Assembly (NCBI RefSeq): GCF_041740695.1 | Contig: NZ_JBGSLK010000093.1 | Span: forward strand, 62,001 to 126,000 | Direction: 5' to 3' | DNA: 64,000 nt | DNA from: Haliscomenobacter sp041740695 | GTDB taxonomy: Bacteria > Bacteroidota > Bacteroidia > Chitinophagales > Saprospiraceae | In this document: piece after piece, positions 1 to 8,317 of the stretch | Position numbering within the stretch: position 1 is the first letter of the stretch | How the letters are laid out: every line of letters starts with the position of its first letter | Notes under the pieces: generated by a model | Told to the model about the DNA's origin: nothing | Databases searched by the model: none | What the model saw: only the letters and a program-made list of their open reading frames with translations | Translations under genes and position numbers: made by a program

Positions 1-1
1 T

Positions 2-742
2 GGCATTGGTAGTTCCTTGGTTCACGAAGTGGGACATCAAGGCGCGGCATTGCTGGATTTGGTCGAGAGTTTGCGGGCAGAAATTGCGCAGGTGCAACAA
101 TCTGCTGAACAGCCTTTACCCTGGCAATTGTTTCAACACTGGATTTCCGAGATCATCGCTGATTTTTGGGCCACAGCCCACCTTGGCATCAGTGCTACTA
201 CGGGACTGATGGGGGTGGTGAGTTTGCCCCGCTACTTCGTTTTTCGCATCGGCCTAGAAGGCCCTCATCCTTTTCCCTGGATTCGGGTCAAAACCAGTTG
301 TGCCCTGGGTAATGCACTTTTCCCTCACCCGCAGTGGCAACACTGGGCGCAACGCTGGGAGCGCATGTACCCATTGGAAGGGCTCGATGAGCAAAAACTG
401 CAGATCATCCAAGCCCTGGAACAAGCCCTACCCGCATTTGCTGAACTGGTGGTGAACCATCGACCAGCAGTACTCAATGGACAGGCCTTAGGCGAGATTT
501 TTTACGCATCGGAACGAATGCCCGATCAATTGTTGGCCCTATACCGGGAATGGAACGGCCAGTTCGAAACCATCAAAAAAACTCGACCAACCCTGGCCTT
601 CGCGGTCATCGGTCAAGCTAAAGCAGCTGGCTTGTTGTCAGCTAAAGATGAAACGGACTTGCTGCAACGATTGCTGACGCAGTGGGCCTGGGAAAGATCG
701 GACGGGAAACATCAATTGAATCACAATTTGATCACGTTTTAA
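2..742 (+). CDS. HExxH metalloprotease-like protein, 3' part
   Basis: The reading frame is open from base 2, so the start lies upstream; the first visible residues are GIGSSLVHEVGHQG. HEVGH (about bases 23-37) is an HExxH zinc motif, and SEIIADFWA some 40 residues later resembles the downstream glutamate segment (ExxxD) of gluzincin peptidases such as M48. That supports a zinc-binding fold, but no exact family is recognised. The C-terminal part is mostly helical with no obvious membrane segment. The stop at 740-742 is only 11 bases before the next ATG, so the two genes probably form one unit. DUF4157-type HExxH proteins occur beside contractile injection systems, but nothing else here shows such a system. 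The TTG at 17 is probably an internal codon, not the start. Confidence 0.6.
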   Translation, partial: GIGSSLVHEVGHQGAALLDLVESLRAEIAQVQQSAEQPLPWQLFQHWISEIIADFWATAHLGISATTGLMGVVSLPRYFVFRIGLEGPHPFPWIRVKTSCALGNALFPHPQWQHWAQRWERMYPLEGLDEQKLQIIQALEQALPAFAELVVNHRPAVLNGQALGEIFYASERMPDQLLALYREWNGQFETIKKTRPTLAFAVIGQAKAAGLLSAKDETDLLQRLLTQWAWERSDGKHQLNHNLITF

Positions 743-753
743 ATGACCATGCT

Positions 754-3051
754 ATGGCTGATATTGGAAAGTTTTTTATTGATCCTATTCAGACAAGTGA
801 CTCTTCCATAAAGTTTTTGTACCTGCTCGAAGCGTTTGAAAAGCCTTTGGATTTTGATGGTACATTGGTTTTTATGGCCGATGATAAAATCATTAAAGCC
901 AGCAAAATCAAAGGTTATGAAAACCCGGAAACAGGTGCTTGGACTTATAGTGGTGACTTTAAACTGGATGCAGCAGTTAAGGAAGGACAAGCCATTTCCT
1001 TAGAGGTTGAATTCAACGGGGCGATCTTGTCTGCCGTTGAATTTATTCCAAAAAGAGTGCCCCCGCGTTCAGATTTCGGAAAATTTATGACTGCACCCGA
1101 CGGAACCAGGAAAATCGTTCAATTTTGGTTTACCATCAGTGACGAAGAACTGACCAGGGCTGGTGTAGCTGATTTTGAGGAATTGGAATTTACGGTGCGT
1201 GACGAGATAGGGGAGGCTTTTTTTAATGAAAATAAAGAGTTAGTTGACATACCTATCCTGCTCAATTATGTGGAGGATGCTGAGGGTTATGTCGTCTATT
1301 CTGGTCAATTTTCATTTCCATTTGCTGAGCCAGCCCCTGAAAACTCCCGGGGGCTAATTGGGGCTAGTGGTGGGAAAATTCAGCTTCAAGCTCGCCTGGG
1401 ATCAAGCATCATTAAAAGTTATCAATTAACCATCCCCGCCGACCAAACTCCTCTGGAACAAGGGCTATTGACCGCGCTTCCTCGCATCGAGAGTGACATT
1501 CGTCGCTTGGCCGCTCAGGATCGGGTACAACGCATTGAACTGAAGGAACCCGGCAACAAACCAACGGATGATCAGGCTTTATGGGGAGCGATCAGGAAAA
1601 CGAAGATTGATTTTGAGGCGTATGCCGAGTTCATTGAAAAAATGTTTGACCCAGAATGTGGGGAAAACAAGTCTTCGAGGGATAGTCGGGCAAAAAATCA
1701 AATTAAAAACCACGTTTCTCCTTTCCAAAACGTCGCTTCGTATCAGTTTCTGAAGCAATCTACCGATTACTTTCTGCTGACCAAGTCGTTTTTCTTCGAT
1801 GACACCGATGCTCGGTCTTCGACCATTTTTCTGGGAAGCAATTTTATGGGTAAATCAGCAAAACCCAGTTTGAAAAAACTGTACCGGGATGAGTTCTTTC
1901 TGGACTCTATTGCCAGAGCTGTTGAATCCAATTTCCCTTTGGATGTAGATTTCGAACAAGGGCTTCCAGGCCAAATCAAACAAGATGATCGGGGCAATTT
2001 TAAACCTGCGCTGTATCCTACTGGTGAAGACCTGGATTGTCTGATTGGTGGTCAGCGAGACCTTCCTGATTTTTCCTGGTACGCCAGTGCACAACCCATG
2101 CTTGAGTTGATCTGGTCTTATTGGATGGAAGAGGCGGGGTTGGTTCAAACCATGAATGCCATCTCTTTGCGTTTCCAAAACGTGAAAAGGCGTCAAGGTG
2201 CTGATCCATTGGCCAACCTGGCACTCGATTCTCTGCGGCCTTTGAGCAATTTGATGTGGGGCTTCATTGAAGATGAAAGGGATAGAACGTCTATCGTTCG
2301 GCGTTGCTATGAGTACGATTCTCAATATGGCATTAGTTTACGTGGCCGGGCTATTCCAACCTTATCCTCGGTAGAGAGTCGTTCCAAATTTCTGGGGGCT
2401 TTTCACCACCTGCTCAAGATGGCTTACGACTATTACCAGCAGTCAAACTTCCTGACTGTAAAGCCGGATGCGTTCCCATTGTTGAACCAACTTCGGGAAG
2501 TACACGTCATCCTGCGTGAAGGCCAACACAATCAATTCCGCGACTTAACCTGGTCTTCGCGGGTAGAAATATTGACCCAACAATGGATTCTCAATCGTGA
2601 GGAAGTTAAAGAATTCATTCGAGGCCGTTTTCTGGTGCCTTACGAAGAGGGTTGGATGGGGTCTGTTGACACCATGAAGCGACTGCAAAATTGGACCGAT
2701 ACTTCGGTTACCCATTTCTTCAATTTGGCTACCAATGGTGAGCAACTGCTCTTGAGTGTCCGGTATGGAGATTGGGCTAGTCCAGACATCACCTCAGACA
2801 ATGCCGCAAATTGGGCTCAATTCTGGCGCAATGAGATCCAGCGCTACATTCATGCTTATCGGGCGGTTACTGGTGTAGACATGGCTGCGGATATGGTAGA
2901 AACACGCCCTGCGCCCACGGTGGAAGCAGACCGTTACTTGCCACCTGCGCACCACCTGGAACGTCGGGAAATGTACCAGCGCGATCGGCAGGATGACTTC
3001 CAGGGACAAATGAGCCCTCCGCCAGTTTTTTCCCGCAATAGCCGACGTTGA
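754..3051 (+). CDS. Unrecognised 765-residue protein
   Basis: I do not recognise this protein. The ATG at 754 (MADIGKFFID) is preferred over the upstream GTG at 682, because the GTG would overlap the previous gene by 61 bases and add a poorly conserved-looking segment. There is no signal peptide or membrane helix. Residues 1-250 look rich in beta strands (repeated hydrophobic-acidic alternation, a possible pair of related modules), followed by a charged linker and a large helical C-terminal half rich in Trp, Tyr and Phe. The tail is hydrophilic and rich in Arg, Pro and Gln. It follows the HExxH gene by 11 bases and probably shares its transcript and job. It could be a substrate, partner or structural subunit; the sequence does not decide. 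Confidence 0.7.
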   Translation: MADIGKFFIDPIQTSDSSIKFLYLLEAFEKPLDFDGTLVFMADDKIIKASKIKGYENPETGAWTYSGDFKLDAAVKEGQAISLEVEFNGAILSAVEFIPKRVPPRSDFGKFMTAPDGTRKIVQFWFTISDEELTRAGVADFEELEFTVRDEIGEAFFNENKELVDIPILLNYVEDAEGYVVYSGQFSFPFAEPAPENSRGLIGASGGKIQLQARLGSSIIKSYQLTIPADQTPLEQGLLTALPRIESDIRRLAAQDRVQRIELKEPGNKPTDDQALWGAIRKTKIDFEAYAEFIEKMFDPECGENKSSRDSRAKNQIKNHVSPFQNVASYQFLKQSTDYFLLTKSFFFDDTDARSSTIFLGSNFMGKSAKPSLKKLYRDEFFLDSIARAVESNFPLDVDFEQGLPGQIKQDDRGNFKPALYPTGEDLDCLIGGQRDLPDFSWYASAQPMLELIWSYWMEEAGLVQTMNAISLRFQNVKRRQGADPLANLALDSLRPLSNLMWGFIEDERDRTSIVRRCYEYDSQYGISLRGRAIPTLSSVESRSKFLGAFHHLLKMAYDYYQQSNFLTVKPDAFPLLNQLREVHVILREGQHNQFRDLTWSSRVEILTQQWILNREEVKEFIRGRFLVPYEEGWMGSVDTMKRLQNWTDTSVTHFFNLATNGEQLLLSVRYGDWASPDITSDNAANWAQFWRNEIQRYIHAYRAVTGVDMAADMVETRPAPTVEADRYLPPAHHLERREMYQRDRQDDFQGQMSPPPVFSRNSRR

Positions 3052-3074
3052 TGCGTGCTCGTTGGAGATTAGGT

Positions 3075-3100
3075 TGTCACCCTGTTTTGGCAGGGTGACA
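3075..3100 (+). terminator. Hairpin after the orphan gene
   Basis: Ten-base perfect arms (TGTCACCCTG / CAGGGTGACA) around a TTTTGG loop, 24 bases after the stop of the 765-residue gene. There is no clear T tract afterwards, so termination is likely but not certain. Confidence 0.55.
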
Positions 3101-3179
3101 CCAAACTAAACATTGGATATCCGACTTCGAGTACCTTCTGTTCTTAAAATCCATTGAACGAGATCTTAATTTCAGGGCT

Positions 3180-4307
3180 ATGGCCATTGACTTTCGCTCC
3201 AGCTTATATTTAGGTATGCGGCATCCAAGCGGGGAATTGCAATCGTGGCAGCGCTTGACAACCGGAGGGCCAGCTTTATTGGACGAACCTCCCATCAATC
3301 GGGAAATAGCCAGACAAGTAGCCTCATTACAGGGCTTGGAGCATGGCATCCTGGCACCTTCAACCCTACATTTGTGGTTGGATTTTTTTCAGGCTATTGA
3401 CCGCAATACGGTATTGTTGATCGATGAACAAGCTTACCCTTTGATGGACTGGATCAGCCGTTTGGCCACTGGTAGAGGCATTAAGGTGTTGAATTTTCCG
3501 ACGCAACAAATTGCCAAGTTGAGGCTGTTGTTACAAATGCATGTGCAGCCAGGCCAAATTCCGTTCATTCTATGCGATGGCTGGAATCCCATTAGTGGCA
3601 AAGCTTCTCCCTTGCGGCAATACCTTGAATTACTGCGGCCTTTTCGCGGATATTTGGTGGTAGATGACACCCAAGCCTTAGGTATTCTTGGGAAAAATGC
3701 CAATCCAGGCTGCCCTTTGGGATTGGGAGGTAGGGGATCCTTAGCCTGGCAGGGCATTTCCAGCCCTTACATTGTCAGCATTTGTTCTTTGGCGAAAGGA
3801 TTTGGGGTCCCCGTTGCTGTGATGAGTGGGGCTAGTGCCTTTATCCAACCTTTTGAACAAAAGAGTTTAAGTAGGATTCATTGTAGTCAGGTATCCGCCC
3901 CCTTGGCAGCAGCAGCACTCAATGCCTTGCAATGCAATCGCTGGGAAGGAGACCGTAAACGGGCTTCTTTGTACGGATTGATTAATCGGTTTAAACAGGC
4001 TGTTCAGTCAGCCGGAATTGAACTAAAAGGGGGAATTTTTCCTGTTCAAACGCTCAAATTGCCCACTACTGAGCTAGCAATAAACTTGTTTGGGTTTTTG
4101 CAAAAACATGGTTTTTCTACATTGCTATTGCGTGGAGAGGGGAGTGATCAAAGGCCCTTGATCAGTTTTTGTATAACCATCGAGCAAAATCCGGGGCAAT
4201 ATGTACAATTGGGTCATTGTCTACAACGCTTTTGGGCAAATAACCGAATTTCATCGCATGCAAAACCTGAACCAGTATATCGCTTTCAAACATGCCATTG
4301 GTTGTAG
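3180..4307 (+). CDS. AONS-like PLP-dependent enzyme
   Basis: A fold-type I PLP enzyme most like the alpha-oxoamine synthases (8-amino-7-oxononanoate synthase, glycine C-acetyltransferase), which condense an amino acid with an acyl-CoA. The Schiff-base lysine is probably Lys206 in SLAKGFG, and VVDDTQALG (Asp162 to Gln165) matches the DxxH block that holds the pyridine nitrogen. The usual His of that block is Gln here, and the 375 residues are slightly short, so the substrate or even the activity may differ. There is no signal peptide. It lies 35 bases upstream of an amidohydrolase on the same strand, suggesting a small operon. No biotin genes are nearby, so a bioF label is not justified. Confidence 0.7.
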   Translation: MAIDFRSSLYLGMRHPSGELQSWQRLTTGGPALLDEPPINREIARQVASLQGLEHGILAPSTLHLWLDFFQAIDRNTVLLIDEQAYPLMDWISRLATGRGIKVLNFPTQQIAKLRLLLQMHVQPGQIPFILCDGWNPISGKASPLRQYLELLRPFRGYLVVDDTQALGILGKNANPGCPLGLGGRGSLAWQGISSPYIVSICSLAKGFGVPVAVMSGASAFIQPFEQKSLSRIHCSQVSAPLAAAALNALQCNRWEGDRKRASLYGLINRFKQAVQSAGIELKGGIFPVQTLKLPTTELAINLFGFLQKHGFSTLLLRGEGSDQRPLISFCITIEQNPGQYVQLGHCLQRFWANNRISSHAKPEPVYRFQTCHWL

Positions 4308-4342
4308 TGCTCAATTTCTTCAACGTTAAAGCCAATTTTACC

Positions 4343-5185
4343 ATGATCATCGATTGTCATTGTCACGCGGGTAAGGGAGATGGCTTGACCGGTCCCTGGG
4401 ATACCGACGCCAGTTTGGGGCATTATTTGCGCTGGGCCAGCGAATACAACATTGAACGAAGTGTGGTATTCCCGGCTTTTCATAGCAATTATACAGAAGC
4501 CAATCGGGAAGTTGCTGGAATTGTAAAAGCCCATTCTCCTCGTTTGTTGGGTTTTGCCTTTGTTCATGCGGAACGGGATCGAGGTCATATTTTTTCCATG
4601 ATCAATACTGCCGTGTTGGAATACGGATTTTGCGGCATCAAAGTACACCGGCACGATGCCCGGATTAGCCGAGAAATTTGTGAGACTGCTCGAGCTTTCA
4701 ATATTCCTGTTTTATACGACGTTGTTGGTGAAGTCTCAGCCGTAGATTTATTGGCGAACGAGTACCCTGATGTAAAATTCATCATTCCACACCTGGGTAG
4801 TTTTGGGGATGATTGGCGGGCTCAAATCGCTTTAATCGACCCTTTGGTTCGCTACCCCAATGTCTTTTCCGATACTTCTGGTGTGCGCCGTTTTGATATT
4901 TTACAAAAAGCAGTTAAACGAGCGGGTCCCGCAAAGTTCTTATTTGGTTCTGACGGTCCCTGGTTGCATCCAGGGGTAGAATTAGAAAAAATCTACGCCT
5001 TACATTTGCCCGAGTCCGCTCAAAATGGGGTGTTGGGGGGTAATTTTTTGCGCTTGATTGCTGGTCGGCGCAGCAGACCAATGAGCCTGCCTACCACACT
5101 AAGCAATGGTTCTTTGAGCCAAAAAAATGCCATCCAAGCAGAAACCGGTGACCCCTGGCTTGCTGAAGGGGCTTTTCAATTCTAA
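4343..5185 (+). CDS. Amidohydrolase (metal-dependent hydrolase)
   Basis: A 280-residue TIM-barrel amidohydrolase of the amidohydrolase-2 type (PF04909-like). Visible metal and catalytic blocks are DCHCH (His6, His8) on strand 1, GIKVHRH, FIIPHLGSF with its His, and FGSDGPW with the late Asp. Such enzymes hydrolyse or decarboxylate small cyclic or aromatic compounds; the substrate cannot be read here. The ATG at 4343 is chosen because the HxH motif should lie near the N terminus; the upstream start at 4292 would overlap the preceding gene. The TAA stop (5183-5185) coincides with the left terminus of a dispersed palindromic repeat, so the element may have supplied the stop and trimmed or changed the C-terminal tail. 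Confidence 0.8.
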   Translation: MIIDCHCHAGKGDGLTGPWDTDASLGHYLRWASEYNIERSVVFPAFHSNYTEANREVAGIVKAHSPRLLGFAFVHAERDRGHIFSMINTAVLEYGFCGIKVHRHDARISREICETARAFNIPVLYDVVGEVSAVDLLANEYPDVKFIIPHLGSFGDDWRAQIALIDPLVRYPNVFSDTSGVRRFDILQKAVKRAGPAKFLFGSDGPWLHPGVELEKIYALHLPESAQNGVLGGNFLRLIAGRRSRPMSLPTTLSNGSLSQKNAIQAETGDPWLAEGAFQF

Positions 5186-5311
5186 GGGGCGATAAAAAAA
5201 TAAGTGTTCATTTTGCCAAAGGATTAGATGAGTAAACGGTTCATTTTAAGTGTCTTATCTAATCCTTTGGCTCAACAAAAATGAACATTTATTTTTGCCC
5301 CACTACTAAAG
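5183..5311. repeat. Palindromic dispersed element, copy 1
   Basis: About 128 bases with ends TAAGGGGCGATAAAAAA and TTTTTGCCCCACTACTAAAG. The two halves are imperfect inverted repeats (left AAAGGATTAGAT, right ATCTAATCCTTTGG) and would fold into one long hairpin. A closely related copy is at 27005-27131, and a version lacking the interior is at 11757-11803. It lies between the convergent amidohydrolase and regulator genes, so it may also act as a bidirectional terminator. It has no coding capacity, so it is MITE-like or REP-like. Confidence 0.85.
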
Positions 5312-5317
5312 TATTGA

Positions 5318-6676
5318 CTAGTTGTTGAGGCGTGGTTTTTGTAAATACATTTGTAACAAACGATCGCTGCAACTTAAGCGCTCGGCTGCTTTTTGAAGGT
5401 TTCCATTTTCCAGGGATACGGCAATTTCTTTGGCGCTTTCAATCACTGAATTTTTAATGTCATTCAAATTGTACCCGTTTAATATCATTTTTTGTAAAAG
5501 ACGATGCAACTCAGTTTGGATGGCTTGTTGTTCAGTGTCGGGGCTCAGTGGCCAATCTTCCATCGGCACATGGCTAAAAGACACCACCGCCTCACCGCAG
5601 TTGCGAAAGGCCATCTTGTTGACCAATTGTTGAAGTTCACGTACGTTACCAGGATATTCTTTTTGCAATAAAAAACTGTGGACTTCAGGTTCTAAAGAGG
5701 CATGTACATTGTTTAAATGAAGGAAATGTTGAGCCAATACGGGGATGTCTTCAATGCGGTCTTTTAAGGCAGGCACTTTAAATTGCCAACCTTTGATTCT
5801 AAAAAACAAATCCTGGCGGAAATTACCCCGATTGACTTCTTCTTCTAAATTGCGATTGGTAGCGCTAATCAAGCGGAACTGGGTTTTTTGCCAATGGTTG
5901 CTGCCGACCTTTCGGTAGGTTTTTTCTTGGATAACGCGCAACAACTCAGCTTGTAAATTCAGGGGTAATTCACCCAATTCATCAAGGAACAAAGAACCAT
6001 TGTGCGCTTCGGCAAAAGCTCCTTCCCGGCTCTGGTAGGCATTGGTAAAGGCGCCTTTTTCGTGGCCAAAGAGTTCACTACCCGCCAGTTCTTTACTGAT
6101 GCTGGTACAGTCGATCACCACCATTTTGTTTTTGTTGACGCGTTGATCAAGTTCATGAATGGCTTTGGCGATGAGCTCTTTGCCTGTTCCACTTTCGCCG
6201 TAAATTAGTACGGGCGCTTCAGAGGATGCTACTTCGACAATTTTGCGCAAACAATGTTTCCATAAAGGGCTTTTGCCCACCAGTTTTTTGCTTAAAAATT
6301 CGGCTTGTTGGGCAATGTTTTTCCAGCGCTGGATTCGGATAAGCAACATTTCGATGGAGTTGTTGGTCCAACTGGTAACTTCAGCAAGACCAGCTTGCAA
6401 CAAGGGTATGGACCACCCGCTGGGAATAGGAGTGGTGCTAATGGCAAGTATGCTACTCGCCCCGCGCAATTTGAGGTGTTGAATCGATTCTATTAAGGCA
6501 GGTAGTTGGTTTTGGGCATCAAAAAAAAACAAGCCATCTCCAGCAGGAACTTCGTTGTAGTGTAAAGGGATCAATTCGATCTTTGCGTTGCCCAACGCGA
6601 ATAGTACATCAGCCACTGTAGACATTAAAGTACTATGACTGAGGTACCATATCTCAACAGGAGCTTCTGTTCGCAT
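5318..6676 (-). CDS. Sigma54-type AAA+ transcriptional regulator
   Basis: A 452-residue NtrC-family enhancer-binding protein. Residues 1-120 form a receiver-like alpha/beta domain without a convincing full phospho-acceptor set (Asp53 in FFFDAQ is the only candidate). The AAA+ domain follows with Walker A GESGTGKE (160-167), sigma54-contact loop GAFTNA (208-213), Walker B SLFLDELGEL (228-237), and the downstream arginine-finger region. The C-terminal 40 residues (GNLQKAAERLSCSDRLLQMYLQ) resemble a Fis-type helix-turn-helix. The usual contact motif is GAFTGA; here the second Gly is Asn. The gene is convergent with the amidohydrolase and divergent from an enoyl-CoA hydratase; its targets are unknown. 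ATG at 6674-6676. Confidence 0.9.
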   Translation of the reverse strand: MRTEAPVEIWYLSHSTLMSTVADVLFALGNAKIELIPLHYNEVPAGDGLFFFDAQNQLPALIESIQHLKLRGASSILAISTTPIPSGWSIPLLQAGLAEVTSWTNNSIEMLLIRIQRWKNIAQQAEFLSKKLVGKSPLWKHCLRKIVEVASSEAPVLIYGESGTGKELIAKAIHELDQRVNKNKMVVIDCTSISKELAGSELFGHEKGAFTNAYQSREGAFAEAHNGSLFLDELGELPLNLQAELLRVIQEKTYRKVGSNHWQKTQFRLISATNRNLEEEVNRGNFRQDLFFRIKGWQFKVPALKDRIEDIPVLAQHFLHLNNVHASLEPEVHSFLLQKEYPGNVRELQQLVNKMAFRNCGEAVVSFSHVPMEDWPLSPDTEQQAIQTELHRLLQKMILNGYNLNDIKNSVIESAKEIAVSLENGNLQKAAERLSCSDRLLQMYLQKPRLNN

Positions 6677-6808
6677 GGTGACACTGGGTTTTAGTTTAGT
6701 TTATTACTTCCTTCTAAAAGTAGTCGATTATTCTTTTATTCAAAGAAAAAATAGACATTCGGCAGAAAAAAGCGTTATTCGTTATCATTAACAACCAGAT
6801 CCACCACC

Positions 6809-7588
6809 ATGACCTACGAAAACCTCCTCCTCACCTACGAAAACAACATCCTCCTCGTCACCTTCAACCGCGAGAAAGCCCTCAATGCCCTCAATACCCG
6901 CACCATGCAGGAATTGAATTACCTTTTTGCGGAGGATTTACCCACCCGTAAAGACCTGAAAGGCATCGTCCTAACCGGAGCAGGTGACCGCGCTTTTGTC
7001 GCAGGTGCCGACATTAAGGAGTTTTTGGATTTAGACAACAAAGGCCAAAACATGGCCCAATACGGCCAGGATACCTTCTTTTTGATCGAAAGATTTCCCA
7101 AACCCGTGATCGCCGCCGTAAATGGCTTCGCGCTAGGCGGCGGCTGTGAATTGGCGATGGCCTGCCATTTGCGGGTAGCAGGGGAGAAGGCGCGTTTTGG
7201 CCAACCCGAAGTCAACCTGGGCATCATCCCCGGCTACGGCGGCACCCAACGTTTGACCCAATTGATTGGCAAAAGTAAAGCCCTGGAGTTTTGTATGACC
7301 GCCGATATGATCGATGCCCCCGAGGCCTATCGCCTAGGCTTGGTCAATTATGTGGTGCCCGCAGGAGAAGAAGTGAACAGGGCCAAAAGCCTGATCGAAA
7401 AAATAGGCACCAAAGGCCCCATCGCCATCGCCAAAGTCATCGAATCCATCAACGCCTATTTTGAAGACGGGGTCGACGGCTTCGCTTACGAAATCAAAGC
7501 CTTCGGTGAAACCACCAATACGGCTGACTTCCGCGAGGGCGCGAGTGCTTTTGTGGAAAAGCGAGCGGCGGAGTTTAAGGGAGAGTGA
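6809..7588 (+). CDS. Enoyl-CoA hydratase/isomerase
   Basis: A 259-residue crotonase-family enzyme. The oxyanion-hole segments are clear: AFVAGADIKE (about residues 62-71) and NGFALGGGCELAMACH (about 104-119). PEVNLGIIPGYGGTQRL carries the second catalytic Glu region, so both acid residues of true hydratases are present. It should add water to 2-trans-enoyl-CoA (fatty-acid oxidation or short-chain crotonyl-CoA metabolism) in the cytosol. The gene is monocistronic here: divergent from the sigma54-type regulator (132-base gap) and convergent with hpf. I found no obvious -24/-12 promoter in the gap, so control by the neighbouring regulator is not shown. Confidence 0.92.
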   Translation: MTYENLLLTYENNILLVTFNREKALNALNTRTMQELNYLFAEDLPTRKDLKGIVLTGAGDRAFVAGADIKEFLDLDNKGQNMAQYGQDTFFLIERFPKPVIAAVNGFALGGGCELAMACHLRVAGEKARFGQPEVNLGIIPGYGGTQRLTQLIGKSKALEFCMTADMIDAPEAYRLGLVNYVVPAGEEVNRAKSLIEKIGTKGPIAIAKVIESINAYFEDGVDGFAYEIKAFGETTNTADFREGASAFVEKRAAEFKGE

Positions 7589-7593
7589 AATAA

Positions 7594-7710
7594 AGATGAA
7601 AGATGAGAGATGAAAGATGAGAGATGAAAGATGAGAGATGAAAGATGAGAGATGAAAGATGAACATTCGCGTTACCGCTTTCATCTCTCATCTTTCATCT
7701 CTTATCTCTC
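7594..7710. repeat. Tandem-repeat hairpin between convergent genes
   Basis: The left arm (7594-7662) is about five copies of a 14-base unit, itself two related heptads (GAAAGAT and GAGAGAT). The right arm (7679-7710) carries the complementary series (CATCTCTCATCTTTCATCTC). The arms can pair in many registers. It fills the space between two convergent genes and reaches into the hpf stop codon. Likely a bidirectional terminator built from a simple-sequence repeat. Confidence 0.85.
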
Positions 7711-8008
7711 ACACCTCCGCTTTCTCCTTATGCTTCAACACCTGCTTCTTGATTTTTTCAGCGGCGCTAGCCAGGGCTTGCTCGAAAGTTTCCTCAGTAG
7801 ATTCCGCGAAAAAAGTAGTTCCGGGCACCTCCAATTGTATTTCTACTACCCGACTGGGTTTGTGCAGAAAAGGGTTTACATCATCACGCAGAAATACTTT
7901 AGCACCAAGAATGTGCTCGTAAAAAGTACTCATTTTGTTGAGTTTGTCTTCGATCATTACTCGAATATGATCAAAAACTTGAAATGGAGCTTGGATATCA
8001 ATTTTCAT
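7709..8008 (-). CDS. hpf: Ribosome hibernation promoting factor, short form
   Basis: A 99-residue protein of the HPF/YfiA (RaiA) family, which binds the small ribosomal subunit near the decoding site and stabilises idle ribosomes. Features are the N-terminal beta strand (MKIDIQAPFQVFDHIRVMIEDKL), a central strand pair with VVEIQLEVPG, and the last helix EQALASAAEKIKKQVLKHKEK, matching the beta-alpha-beta-beta-beta-alpha fold. There is no C-terminal dimerisation domain, so this is the short type. The ATG at 8006-8008 leaves about 40 bases to a large hairpin element upstream, which could carry regulatory information. Confidence 0.85.
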   Translation of the reverse strand: MKIDIQAPFQVFDHIRVMIEDKLNKMSTFYEHILGAKVFLRDDVNPFLHKPSRVVEIQLEVPGTTFFAESTEETFEQALASAAEKIKKQVLKHKEKAEV

Positions 8009-8052
8009 TTTTAGGGAATTTTATGTAAAAAAATCTGTTCTTGTCGTTAAGT

Positions 8053-8212
8053 AAGTGGTTGAACAGTATTAATCGACAGAATTTGACGCAGAGATTTTGG
8101 ATTTCAGCGACTTATTTTTGAAGCGCAATGCAGCGCATTGTAATGAAAAAATAAGGAAGATGAAATTCAAAAGATCAAGTCAAAAATGTCGATTAATACT
8201 GTTCAACCACTT
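8053..8212. repeat. 160-base near-complete palindrome
   Basis: Perfect 26-base terminal inverted repeats at 8053-8078 and 8187-8212 (AAGTGGTTGAACAGTATTAA and complement) enclose further matching segments: TTTTGGATTTCA with TGAAATTCAAAA (one mismatch), CTTATTTTT with AAAAAATAAG, and AATGC/GCATT at the apex. The whole element folds into one long interrupted stem. It occupies most of the 309-base gap between the divergent hpf and 8318 genes; the rest of the gap shows nothing I can name. It could be a miniature mobile element or a structured RNA. Confidence 0.8.
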
Positions 8213-8317
8213 GTGTATTTAACGAGCATGTGTCAAAAATAAGTGGCGAAAATAGCCCTTACTTTGACTTTTGTTACAGCTATAACTGATTTTCATCAAC
8301 CCCCAGTCTAAATACTT

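Noticed and set aside
682..753. GTG start for the 765-residue protein
   Set aside because: It overlaps the preceding gene by 61 bases; the ATG at 754 gives a clean 11-base gap.
3180..4307. bioF (biotin synthesis) assignment
   Set aside because: No biotin genes nearby and the His of the PLP block is replaced by Gln; a general AONS-like label is safer.
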